Source of the DNA: Coptis chinensis | Lineage: Eukaryota > Streptophyta > Magnoliopsida > Ranunculales > Ranunculaceae | Direction of reading: 5' to 3' | Assembly (NCBI GenBank): GCA_015680905.1 | Contig: CM027382.1 | Coordinates: forward strand, 21,115,501-21,179,500 | DNA length: 64,000 bases | In this document: positions 54,229-64,000 of the stretch, piece after piece | Numbering within the stretch: position 1 is the first letter of the stretch | Layout of the letters: the number at the start of each line of letters is the position of its first letter | Translations under genes and position numbers: made by a program | The notes under the pieces: model-generated | Told to the model about the DNA's origin: nothing | Database searches by the model: none | The model's input: only the letters and a program-made list of their open reading frames with translations

Positions 54229-54358
54229 CATTGCTCAAGGAGGAGCACTTGTCCTGGCAGAAGGCCAGAGTTATTTTGGTATGGAGCCATATCATTGCTC
54301 AAGAAGGAGCACAATTCCTGGAACAATGCCAGAGATGTTCTACTGTGGAGTCATCTTG
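54229..54358. repeat. 64-bp imperfect tandem repeat inside element C
   Basis: Two units (54229-54292 and 54293 to about 54358), each with cattgctcaag(g/a), aggagcac, tcctgg and gccagag. It lies in the non-coding interior. Confidence 0.85.
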
Positions 54359-54718
54359 TCCTTTAGGACATTGCTTAAGATGATTTAGGATGACCAAATA
54401 AACCAGGGACAATCATATAGAATGGGAGAGTTGGTTGATTGGGCAAGCAGTTTCTCCTTAGCCATGATGTTAGTGCTTTCTTCCCACAAGTAATTACAAC
54501 AATAGAAGTGCAGTGTTCACATCGTCAAGGGTCAGAGTGAAAGTTTGGATGAATACAAGCTTGTTTCATCAGATATGACAGATCGAGTTGATCGTCTGAA
54601 GTGTTTGAGTCAAGTATTGAGCCAGTAGGTGGCAGATATGGAGGAACCAAGATGGAGCACATGTACAACAGAAGAATTGCTCTCTCGCTGATGATGTCGA
54701 GAATTAAGTGAGGTAGAA

Positions 54719-55480
54719 TGTGACGGGGTCATAGAAGTGAACTTATTTATGCCAAATAGAATGTCCAAACCTATCCAAACATCACGGGCTGAGAAAAATC
54801 AACAAAAGTCAACTCATGGTCAAACCATGAGTCAGGTGCTCCTAATTCTATTTCCATCTTTTAATACATTTCGAGACATACCAAATAGAGTGGTCGGAAG
54901 TCTAATTTGGAGCACCGAGATAGGAGTTATGCCTAGGAGAAATTCACACCTGGATCAATGTTCCCTTTTGGTTCTAGTGGAAAATCCTTATTCACTATAT
55001 TAGGGACCTCCTCATAGTCTCCAGACTTTCAGCTAGGAACTTCCTTGGTGTAATACCAGGGCCAATTCATGACGACACTCAAGGGTGCGCCATGGATTCT
55101 CGACGACTCTAGGATGGGTTTAGAGACGTATCGCATTGGAGCATGCATACGTGGTACCGTTGGGAATTTTTTTTGCCAAATACCACGTACTAGCGCTTCG
55201 CTCTACGCTATGCTGATTGGTCGTGGGAACATCTAGATACTTGTCCCATTGGTATATTCAACTATCTAGTCACAAAGATATGGGACATGTACATGTGCTT
55301 AGTCTCCTCTCTGACATATGTGAGGATTTGACTGTGGGCAAATGGGGTAACCTTCAATCTTGACTATCCGTGAGTCACTCAAGTACTGAATGTTTATCAG
55401 GCTTGTGCATGATTGAGCTGCACGATCATGTATGCCGCACAAACCCTTCTCGGCACATGTTTCGGGATGTGTCCGTGACA
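54719..55480 (+). repeat. Element C, right LTR
   Basis: 762 bp, from tgtgacgggg to ccgtgaca, with TG..CA ends. It includes ttttttttgccaaataccacg and ends just before ccaaggcaaac. Confidence 0.82.
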
Positions 55481-55728
55481 CCAAGGCAAACACCCCATAT
55501 ATGATCAATTGGTTCTACGATATATATTAGAGAAATGTCGTTTGTAAGAGTTGACCAGGAGACAGAGATTTAAGACCAAACAAGAGACCAACTAGCCTAA
55601 ATGGTCACACCACGGCAAAAATGTTAATAGTATAATTATTTTATGTAACAAGGGGCCTTAATTTGTGTGGGCGCAAGCCAACCGCCAGTCTCGCATGTGC
55701 TCAGGGCCACCCCTAACCATAATAATCC

Positions 55729-55736
55729 CTATAAAA
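55729..55736 (+). promoter_or_regulatory. TATA box-like site
   Basis: ctataaaa lies about 80 bp upstream of an ATG (55814), with a pyrimidine-rich leader (ccctcccttccctttcccc, 55770-55790) between them. This is the usual architecture of a plant core promoter. Confidence 0.45.
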
Positions 55737-55813
55737 ACACCACATTGGGAACCGCCAAACCCAAAGGTATATTTCCCTCCCTTCCCTTTCCCCAAACTAT
55801 CTTTTTTCTCCTC

Positions 55814-56092
55814 ATGTCTCAAGCTCACCTTCCCTTTCTAATCTTAACCTTAGCTTCTCCTCCACTTCTAGTGATTCGAGCATTCCATCTAAGTATAACA
55901 AAAGATAGTTTATGGACATCTTTGATTGCTGAAAGTTTCTTTTCTTTATTAAGCTTGTATTGGGTCCATAAACACTATCCTGCTAACTGTATCCACTGTA
56001 TTATTGTGGTTTGGTGTTTTAGCGCACCAAACCATTGGACTCGGCCTTACAAATACTTACCAAAAAGGTTTCTTCCATCTTTTGTACCTTAA
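55814..56092 (+). CDS. Short ORF with hydrophobic N-terminus, unknown (possible gene remnant)
   Basis: Reading of 92 residues from MSQAHLPFLILTLASPPLLVI, a plausible signal or anchor segment, to a stop at 56090-56092. Most of the support comes from the upstream TATA-like site and CT-rich leader. No domain is recognised, and a 38-bp stretch inside it (55921-55958) is repeated downstream at 56261-56298. It may be the 5' remnant of a gene for a secreted protein, or chance. Confidence 0.25.
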   Translation: MSQAHLPFLILTLASPPLLVIRAFHLSITKDSLWTSLIAESFFSLLSLYWVHKHYPANCIHCIIVVWCFSAPNHWTRPYKYLPKRFLPSFVP

Positions 56093-56298
56093 AGGCTTAA
56101 ACATATTCATCTGCCATCTTCCTCCTCTAAGAACCCAACAACTCAATGTAGATATTTTCAAATCTAAGAATCAAAAGTTCAATCATTAATGCTACAAGGA
56201 GTTATTTTGAGCAATTTTATTCAATTAGACCAGATCTTGATATTTGAACGTTTTTTCTATTTTGATTGCTGAAAGTTTCTTTTCTTTATTAAGCTTGT
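55921..56298. repeat. Identical 38-bp direct repeats, 340 bp apart
   Basis: tttgattgctgaaagtttct plus the next 18 bases occur at 55921-55958 and again, identical, at 56261-56298. Confidence 0.92.
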
Positions 56299-56385
56299 GT
56301 TTATAGATAGAAATTTCTATTCAAAATTTAATGCCCAAAATAGAGAAATTCTTGTTGAAAGTGGTGCTAAGAGGGAGAGAAGGTT

Positions 56386-56481
56386 GTGTACTATTGGTGT
56401 GGAGCCTTGTGTTTAGATTTCGTCCCCATTTAAGTGTACTATTGGTGTTAAACCTTGTGTTGAGATTTCAACCCCATTTAA
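56386..56481. repeat. 48-bp imperfect tandem repeat
   Basis: Two units start at 56386 and 56434 with gtgtactattggtgt and end with ccccatttaa. An 18-bp exact tandem (caggctgtattgtgagac) follows at 56971-57006. Otherwise 55481-57073 holds no feature besides the short ORF at 55814. Confidence 0.85.
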
Positions 56482-57073
56482 GTGGTAGGAGATGGAGATG
56501 AAACCTTTGTGGTGGCCTGGTGGCGTTGGCATAGAAGACAAAGGCTTTGAGGGTTATGTAATACTAGCAAAATACACGTGCTCTGCACATGAACGATACA
56601 CAAATTTTATTGAAGAGAATGTGAACATAGTTATCAAGAGGAAACAGAAATGAATCTAACAGCAACATCTACTGAATTGAACCAGCTTTGATCAGCTATG
56701 TTAAGTAGTTGTAGCCTTTTCTATAACAAATTATATATCTATCTGACAGAATACTTGGTACAGTTGTTGGCCTTTTATCTACCTGGTACATTTCAAATTC
56801 ATTATAATACATACAAAAAGTATGCCTTTGGCACTTCGGGTTGTCGAGGTTGATACATAATCTATGCTAATTCGAGGGTAGTCGGTGAGTGGAAGCGAAA
56901 ATTGCGCTTATGCCTCTGCAGAAACTTCCTGAGAAGATTCCTGCAAGTTATTCATTTGTATGTAACTACTCAGGCTGTATTGTGAGACCAGGCTGTATTG
57001 TGAGACTTCAGATCCATCAATTTGTGCCTCTTAACCAACCTTGCAAGTGAAAGCAAGATGCATATACAAGAAA

Positions 57074-57992
57074 TCAAGCTACGGTTTCTCTTAAGTCGGC
57101 TTTTCCCTTGGCGATCATATCCTCAAGTTCCTTAATTTTTTGGTGATACCATTGCTAGCATAAGCTTTGATAATGGTGCTGTAGGTAATTACGTCGGCTT
57201 TACAACCTCTCTCATCATCATTTCTGATGCCTCTTTCATCTCTCTGAGGTAACCCATTCGCCCATATGCATCAAGCAGACAATTGAAAAATGTAGTATCT
57301 AACGTTACATCTGAGTTCTCAATGAACCTTAATACGCTTCCAATCTTCAATTCTCTATAGATCCTACTCTCCCATATGCCTTTACAAGCGAGCTCAATGT
57401 GATGCAATTGGGTTTGATTTTCTCACTTCGCATCAACCTGAACAGGTACTCCATCTGCTTCAGATCCCCAGCCCTCCCGAATGCATCTATAACCCCATTA
57501 TAGGTCACAATTGTCCATGAGAAGTAGTACTTCTGCATGTACTCCATCACAGCACTTATTTTCTCATAGCTCCCAGCCTTCCCAAAGGAATACAAAAGTA
57601 TATTGAATGTCTTAATGTCAGGATGGATATCGGAGTTCTGGAACTTCTCGTAACAACTCTCCATTGTTTCAATCTACCCACTGCCACCAAAGGCTCTTAA
57701 TGTTGCGTTCATGGTCCATACATCAGGCTCACATTCCCGCTCACGGAGCATCTCCATGAGTGTTGATTCCATCTCCCCATATATTTTAACAAAATAAACA
57801 ACAAAATCAATACACGAATCACTTGACCTTTAAGAAAGCAAAAACTTCGAGACTACGGACTAATACAAGCGATAAAAAACAAAAGAATCTGCGGGGATAC
57901 CGCTTCTTTCGTCCATAGGCATTAATGAGAGTGTTATATGTCACAGTGCTAGGCTTAATTCCTTGATCTGCCATATCAGACAACAGAGTTTT
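57074..57992 (-). pseudogene. PPR protein (P class), 3' fragment, decayed
   Basis: PPR proteins bind organellar or other RNA through tandem 35-residue helical hairpins. The minus strand shows about seven P-type repeats in register, for example DIKTFNILLYSFGKAGSYEK, TIVTYNGVIDAFGRAGDLKQ, NCITLSSLVKAYGRVGS and FFNCLLDAYGRMGYLRE. 57901-57992 adds a further repeat (STVTYNTLINAYGRKKR). The C-terminus reads ELEDMIAKGKADLRETVA with TGA at 57074-57076. Damage: a TAG where the family has Gln (just upstream of ETMESCYEKF), at least one frameshift before the C-terminal segment, and an AT-rich stretch of roughly 110-128 bp (57773-57900) splitting one repeat. The 5' half of the gene is not in the window. 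Confidence 0.82.
57773..57900 (-). other. Insertion or intron-like stretch within the PPR fragment
   Basis: Read on the minus strand it begins gtatcc and ends gggag, is T-rich, and separates two halves of one PPR motif. Joining at these borders does not restore the frame exactly, so it may be a degenerate insertion rather than a working intron. Confidence 0.45.
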
Positions 57993-60240
57993 CCCTCGAT
58001 ATTATGATAACCACATATCACTTTTACAACTTTCATTTATATTCCAACCAATGGAAAAAAATAAAAAATAAAAAATAGCTTTGGCGAGTATTAGATTCAA
58101 AGAAATTAATTATATGAATAATAAACATACTAAATTCATGAAAAAGCGAGAAGGGTGGTTTTTGCATAATGGAACTACATTTTTCTCCTACTCGTATACT
58201 CATTCAGTAAAAACAAAAACAAAAACAAAAATCATAATTTGGAAATGAATAGTGGAGTGGAGGTGTGTCTTGTGAAATTTAAAGAGATTTCATAGAGCAG
58301 TTGGTTCTTAACTGTTTCCACTTTTGACCCAGATTTAACACAAAGCCTATTGGTATTACAATATGTTCACCATATTTTTTTTACTAACAAATTCATCTCA
58401 CGATTTACATATCTAGGAAAGTGGAATTCATAACACAATCAATTTCGAACAATTAAAACTAATTCCAATTCACTAAGACCAAGGTTAAGAGCTAATAAAA
58501 TTAAATATACATTCAAATCCTATAGCTTAGCCGCTTCCCACAACTGCATTTCACGCCTCTCAAATATATAGCCAGATTTTATAACTTAAAAGCTTGCTTA
58601 ATCGACGGCTTCCTCAGTTATATAAGTAATTTCGACCAGTGTATTCCCATCCTCATCTAAAACATCACCTCCTTTGATACTAAAAGTAATATAAGCTCCG
58701 TTAAGGATATGCATATAAGCAAGCACACATAGGCTAATCTAGATTCCTCCACGACAGGCCATACGTGCTAGGACAATTCTAGTGAACTGTACTTCTCCAC
58801 CTTATACTTGACATGATACCAAAGTTGCAACTTAATTACAACAATCCTTTACCATTTTTGCATACAAACAACATAAGTAAAATCTTAATTGTAAAAGCAC
58901 ATATAACCGATAGATACTGACTGTTCACGCCTTTGAAATTAATTGGAATGATAATACAATGGTTCATTCTGTCTTAGAAAGGATTCACAATCGAAGACGC
59001 CTGAAACATAAACACAAACACACAAAAAAAAAAAAAAAAAAAGGTTTATCAAGTATATATACGACAAAAAACTTTGGATCCTAAACTGAAATAAGTATAG
59101 TAGCCTATGTTCAAGTAAGTACCCCGTTGGTACATGAATCCATGTAAAAGAATGTTGAAATCCAAACTAATCCCCTAGTAAAAAATAGAGAAATGCAAAC
59201 TAATCTTGAAATGCAAGCCAATTCACCCATACTAATTAACAACTCTTAGTATGACAGGACTGATTGACTACCCATTCCAATTGATTAACCAAAAAAACTC
59301 TTATTGTGTTAGTAGGTCACATGCATGTTAGTATGGGAATGGAGAAAAAATGACATTGCATGACTATTGTGGATCCAATCATGTGCAGAAAAGAATTCAG
59401 CAACCGGTGTAAAGCGACACCATTTGGTTACGCTAGTATGCATACCACAAGTTGTTTTCTGGTGATGCTACTGACAGATATTGTGTTCATTTGAAATGAC
59501 ATATAAGGAAGTCAGGATGACTGATAATGCTATTTTCTCCTTCCATGTAGTGTGACACATGAAACCTTATTAAAATTTTGATAACGGTGTATAAAAATAG
59601 ATAGAAAGACATATGAATGCCAAATTCATAGGATAGTACATTATAATACAAAATCCATGGTATACTATCCTCAAAATGTAAACCTAATACAACGATTATA
59701 GAACAAAAAATATTAAAGTAGAACAAACATAAACATCAAATAAGCATTTAATCAAAAAGTTCGTGATTACCAACATAAATTCCAAAAAAACTATATACAG
59801 AAGGCTACGCAACAATTTGGTGTGTGGAAATTTATTTTTGCCTAAAGTGAACAGTAAAAGTTAAACTGGTGATTACAAAAAAAAAAAGCTAACGCATTTA
59901 ACTAATTGAAATGGTCAGTAGTATCCCAACAACATATGTTGAAAGGCCAAAAATTCAATAAAAAAATAGAAATAATTTAGGCAGAAGACCATACCTTTGC
60001 ATTTGAAATGAGAAGTTGCAAATTGCACTTGATGAGATAACAGTAACCTGAAATTGGAACAATCCTTGAAATGAATATTCGAAGTGTAAACCGTAAAAAA
60101 GGAAAAATCAAAGCATAAATTATATGATTATTTATAACACAATTAAAGTTAACTTGAGAAAAAGAATAACTTATGCATTACCTTATGGATTTATCATACG
60201 GTAAGTAGGGTGATCTCGGTCTTTCATTGTGTAGTGATCC
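57993..60240. other. Non-coding, AT-rich
   Basis: No ORF with recognisable domain. The minus-strand ORF 59487-59726 is hydrophobic, low-complexity translation of AT-rich DNA. An (aaaaac)n-like tract lies near 58208-58230 and an A19 run at 59024-59042. Confidence 0.5.
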
Positions 60241-60427
60241 CTACTCTTCCTTATCTTTATCTTTATTAAGTTTGAGTGATTGACTGACTATAAACTGTAA
60301 TAGTACCTCATCAAGAGCATGATTTATTTCAAGATTGAACCTTATTTTGTGTCTAGCGTTTGGCTCTCCCAAAAATTTGAAATCAACTCGCCAAGGTGAA
60401 TAATCAGTTGCATTCACGAAATAAAAA
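60241..60427 (-). CDS. Exon-like coding segment, unknown
   Basis: An acceptor-like tttag precedes 60427; the reading contains FVNATDYSPWRVDFKFLGE and ARHKIRFNLEINHALDE. There is a possible donor (gatgag|gtacta) at 60307/60306, or else the reading runs to a TAG at 60241-60243. Composition looks like protein, but I cannot name a family. Its phase does not match the WIT exon at 61907-61984, although it is on the same strand and downstream of it. Confidence 0.3.
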
Positions 60428-61906
60428 CTAAATAATCATATGGAATATTGAAAAGAGGAGAGCAACCCTTTGTTGGTGAGAGCGAAGTTTAAGGTCTTTT
60501 CGTTTTTTTTAACGGCTAATAAATTAAATTGCTTAATTAAATGCCTAATTAAATGCATTTATGGTATGCATAATTGAAATAATGGCGTGGTTTTGATTTT
60601 TTTTTCACTAGCACATGAAATGACCAATTACTCCTAATTAAAGTACTAACCAATAGTTTCATTTAAGGACAATATGGGTACCATATATTAACAAAAGCAG
60701 AAAAAGACCAAGGCATACCACACATATTCTTAAAGAGAAAGAAGAAATTATTTGCAATTTGATAGAAACCATAAACACACACCAATCAATGGTATGCAAA
60801 GTACTGGGCACAAATAAAAACACCATTTGATTCATTTGTTGAGCACCTTGCTTCTACTAAAGCCCTTTTCCACCTTATACCATTTTGTTTCTAATTTCAC
60901 TTAAACAAATAAAGTAGCGATTAAGCAAAAATATATTGAACTATCAATTACCATTAGTAACAACTATGCTACGGAAAAGGGAGTAGTAGATACTCTAAAC
61001 CAAGCCCCAAAGAAAATGAAGACAATGATAGACTATAAGTTTCTCAAAAACCAACTTCGTGTTAGGATCATTTTAAGTATATCGCAGCTGCAAGATTATT
61101 GTAAAGAAAAGTTCGTTCATAAATCAATACAAAATATAACTATATCTGGAAATTAACATTATTGCAACACACCATAAAATAGATTTATTGATTTGTAATT
61201 GAATAACCCTAGTCTTTTCTAATTGATGCATCATTGATCTGTGACCGTAGATGCCAAAAGCATAAACAAATTTCACATTACATATTACACATTGATATAA
61301 CCAAGAGCATAGACAAATTTCACATTGCACATTGATATGATTAATAACATAGTAAAGGTCAAGTGTTATATATCCTATGTGGTAGGCCAAGAAATGGCTT
61401 TGAAAGGGCTATTAGGTGAATCACTCCAAGTGAATTTATAACCTTCCTTGAACTCAAACCACCATCGTCAATCAAATTTTTTGATTACCAAGCATCAATA
61501 CTCTATTATCTTAAATACCATGTTGCCATTGACACTCTCAGTATAATGAATGATAACTATATCGATGAAAATCAGATAGAGAAAAGAATAGAAATAGACA
61601 ACTACTGAAATACAACCCAAAGGTATTCTCTAAGGTAAAACCCCCATAAAACTTTCAGGGTGACTAACAACAGACAATGTTATAGTTATTTCAAAGTCAC
61701 TACAATGTCACCTCAAACTGCGACACTGGTTTCTCAAGAGTATATCTTTGATTTTTTTTTAATGAGATCTATGTTCTTGTTATCGGTATATAAAAATTAA
61801 AATCCCATAACAAATGAACATACAATTAATCCAAATCAGAGCATAGTTTGTGAATTAGATTAAATGTAAATGAAAGAAGAAAGAATGAAAAGTTTTTGAA
61901 ACTTAC
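60428..61906. other. Non-coding; small tandem repeat
   Basis: AT-rich, no gene seen. At about 61258-61345 two imperfect copies of a roughly 45-bp unit (agcata(a/g)acaaatttcacatt ... cacattgatat) give rise to the repetitive ORF translation 61124-61390. Confidence 0.5.
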
Positions 61907-64000
61907 TTTTGATGTCTCGATTTCGTCTGTAGCTCTCAAAGTTTTCACCTTCTTTTCTCGTTGTGAGTAGCATGTGGCATATTTCTAATTAGCTCACCTA
62001 TAAGAGTTTCAAACCAAATTCATAAGTTCATGGCCTCTATAACTTGATATAAAAGAGAGACACAGGTTTGTAGTCTAGTTACCTTCACCACCTAATCAGT
62101 ATGTCCTAATTGAGATTTTCCATCTCCACCCAAGTTAAGCTTGAAAACTGCATTGAATATTACCAATCAAATAAAGCACAATATCAAAAACTAAATGATA
62201 GAAGAAGAAGAAAATATAACATTATGTAAAGTAGAAAATGCCGATCAGTAGGAGTGCAGTAATAAATGTTCACAACAAAGGGTAACAGAGCCAAGGAAAA
62301 AGCAAAAGTGAGTTAAAATTTTTAATTAAAATGATTGATCCAAGTATCCAATCAACGCTTTGAGTTACCTGATTGTTACATTTATTTTTAAGACATTCTT
62401 CATCCCTAACAATTTTTAAAACAAATTTCAAGTGCAGTTCAGATTAATGTGCTAGATTCTTGTTAGATCTCCTATCTGGGACACTGGGATTAATGAACCA
62501 CATAACCCATGTATTTGTGTGTTAGCCTTTTTTGCTTGAATTGGAATTAAGGTCCATCAGTGTTGTTGAGCAATGGAGACATCATGTTTACTAACCGACC
62601 TCCCATGTATTTATATATCTTTCTTAGCTTAATGGGTTTGCACAAGATGCATAAACGGCAATAAGGATTAATACCTTGGCAGTAAGGATTAAATCACATG
62701 TATTGGTACAAAAATGCTAAACGTTGTAGCACTACCAAAAGCTACTTCTGCATCACTTTGCTTATTTAAAACTACTCTCGCACTGCAAGTGTCCCTTATA
62801 GTTTTTGTTTTTGATTCCTTGAAAGCCCCAAATCGTCTGTATATCTTATTCAGGTTCATTTCTGAGGGAATACAACCTAACTCGGGAAAGCTCATCAAAA
62901 GTGGTGAAGGGGGAAAGACAGAAAAAAACAATATATGGATAGTCATTTTCAATCAAAACAAATAAGACATGTGAAAGCTTAGTACCTGCTTATGGAGGCG
63001 TTACGTTTCGCGTGCCAATTGCATCACCATATCTGTAATTACTTTAGCCCTTTTATTGATTTCATTTGCAGTTATTGTATTTTCTTCATCGGCTTGATGC
63101 AAAGATGTCTCTAAGGATTCCATTCTATCCCTCGAGAAACTTACTTCTTCGTTCAATTCCGAATTAGTTTCAGATAACGAAGCACACTTTGCTTTAGATT
63201 TTTCAGCTATAATTTCAGCTCTTAATACCTTCGACTTCAAATCATTAATTAGATTTTCCATGTCTGTGATTGCAGAATACAACATGTTACATTACGTTGT
63301 TCGACTTGCTTCCCACGGACACCTTTGCATCTTTGTAAATGCATATCAGATTCCCTCAATTGCTTCTCAAGTAAGTTGACCTTCTCGATTACATTTTCAC
63401 TACCTTTAAGCAAAGCCAGCTCTTCATTAAGTACCTCTTCTAACAAAGAACATTTGGCTTCCGCAGTCTCTGCCTTAGTCTCTACTTCCAATAAATGCAC
63501 TTCAAGATCCTCGATCACGACTTTCATTTCACTTAATTCAGGACTTACAAGGTTGGCCTCTAAAGTTTCTATCCGCGTCTCAATTGATTTGTGAAAGCTT
63601 GCACTACTGATTCCAAGCTTATACCTCATCTCTCCTTCTCGTTGAATTGAACTATTTAGACTGAACTGATTGATTTGAAGATGGCCTATTATTTCTTTTG
63701 AGATTCCCATCAGAATTTCAACAGCATTTTCGGCTTCAAACAACCTCCATAGAACATCCTCTACTTCTTCATCCATACAAAACATTTATTGTTATGCAGA
63801 GTGTAGCTTTAAGACTCTTCTTTACTATTTCTTGAATCAGATAACTTCTTTTCTAAATCTAGCTCTCTCGCAAGAGATTTCTCCAGCATTCTCAGTATAT
63901 GCCTTTGTTGTTTGGTCGTTTGCATTTTTATCTTTGCATTCTTATTGGAGCCCGATCAATTTGAAACATCTGCATCCTTGCTATTATTTCATGTCATCAT
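61907..64000 (-). pseudogene. WIT-type (WPP domain-interacting tail-anchored) protein, 3' part, decayed
   Basis: WIT proteins sit on the outer nuclear envelope, where they help bind RanGAP and WIP proteins and link to myosin XI-i. The large exon (62986 to beyond 64000) encodes long coiled coil. Diagnostic runs, from the right: QQRHILRMLEKSLARELDLE, MDEEVEDVLWRLFEAENA, ILMGISKEIIGHLQINQFSL, SETNSELNEEVSFSRDRME and KVITDMVMQLARET followed by RLHKQ at the donor. Smaller exons fit in phase at 62092-62147 (SSLTWVEMENL, like the QISSLTKENK segment of the family) and 61907-61984 (26 codons, phase 0 at both ends). Damage: a TAA at 63001-63003 where the family has Gln, another in-frame stop in the 62092-62147 exon, and frameshifts near 63270 and 63800. 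The C-terminal membrane anchor was not found. The 5' part lies beyond the window. Confidence 0.8.

Larger units (their letters stand above)
52188..55480 (+). mobile_element. Element C: old LARD-like LTR element, left LTR truncated
   Basis: The right LTR is 54719-55480. The left side keeps only the last 264 bp of the LTR (52188-52451). Directly after it, gttggtatcagag (52452-52464) matches the initiator-Met primer binding site used by chromoviruses and copia elements, and a purine-rich gaattaagtgaggtaga precedes the right LTR, so it reads on the plus strand. The 2.27-kb interior shows no gag, protease, RT or integrase motif. The overlapping LTR parts differ at roughly 15% of sites by eye, mostly C/T and G/A changes, so it is much older than A or B. 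Element B lies across its left end. Confidence 0.8.

Noticed and set aside
56561-56600. Helitron/Basho-like words (atactagcaaaatacacgtgctctgcac)
   Set aside because: Fewer than 40 bp, with no matching 3' hairpin and CTRR end or AT target site seen nearby.
62689-62965. Overlapping ORFs on both strands next to the WIT exon
   Set aside because: They lie in the intron between the WIT exon ending at 62986 and the one starting at 62147; no coding signature.

Overview
The window is nuclear DNA of a flowering plant, almost certainly a eudicot. It is AT-rich, host genes have GT..AG introns, and four plant gene families can be recognised, all on the minus strand: a DUF4050 protein, an alpha-type phospholipase D, a P-class PPR protein and a WIT-type nuclear-envelope coiled-coil protein. 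More than half of the window is transposable elements. I cannot name the species.

Layout, left to right. 1-5768: a broken Ty1/copia element on the minus strand, cut by the window edge. A TSD-flanked 1.45 kb solo LTR sits inside its reverse transcriptase region. 5989-6198: an orphan first-exon-like ORF. 6688-10232: a decayed hAT DNA transposon with a TTF zinc finger, DUF4371-type core and dimerisation tail. 11236-14455: a five-exon stretch of a DUF4050 gene with clean splice sites, carrying a Tourist-like MITE in an intron. 16241-19723: a three-exon phospholipase D alpha copy with many small frameshifts. 20239-33137: gypsy element A (Athila-like, minus strand, 5-bp TSD ctatg), landed about 0.5 kb upstream of the phospholipase D start. 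34274-52187: gypsy element B, a larger relative of A that still shows gag, protease, reverse transcriptase, integrase and an extra 3' ORF region. 52188-55480: element C, a plus-strand, non-coding (LARD-like) LTR element whose left LTR is cut at its junction with B. 55814-56092: a short promoter-associated ORF. 57074-57992: a decayed PPR gene fragment. 61907-64000: the 3' part of a decayed WIT gene that runs off the right edge.

The host genes do not form a functional cluster. They are unrelated single-copy-type plant genes separated by nested repeats. The DUF4050 gene looks nearly whole where it can be read. The phospholipase D, PPR and WIT copies carry stops or frameshifts. Some of these are in homopolymers, and host exons, hAT and gypsy LTR pairs all show short indels, so consensus error in the assembly is a real alternative to pseudogenisation for part of the damage.

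I found no convincing previously undescribed system. The most useful leads are: the B/C junction without matching TSDs, where one half of an LTR is missing; the 183-bp duplication in one LTR of B, which appears to copy a core promoter; element A as an RT-less relative of B; and the mixture of decay and possible assembly artefact across the host genes.
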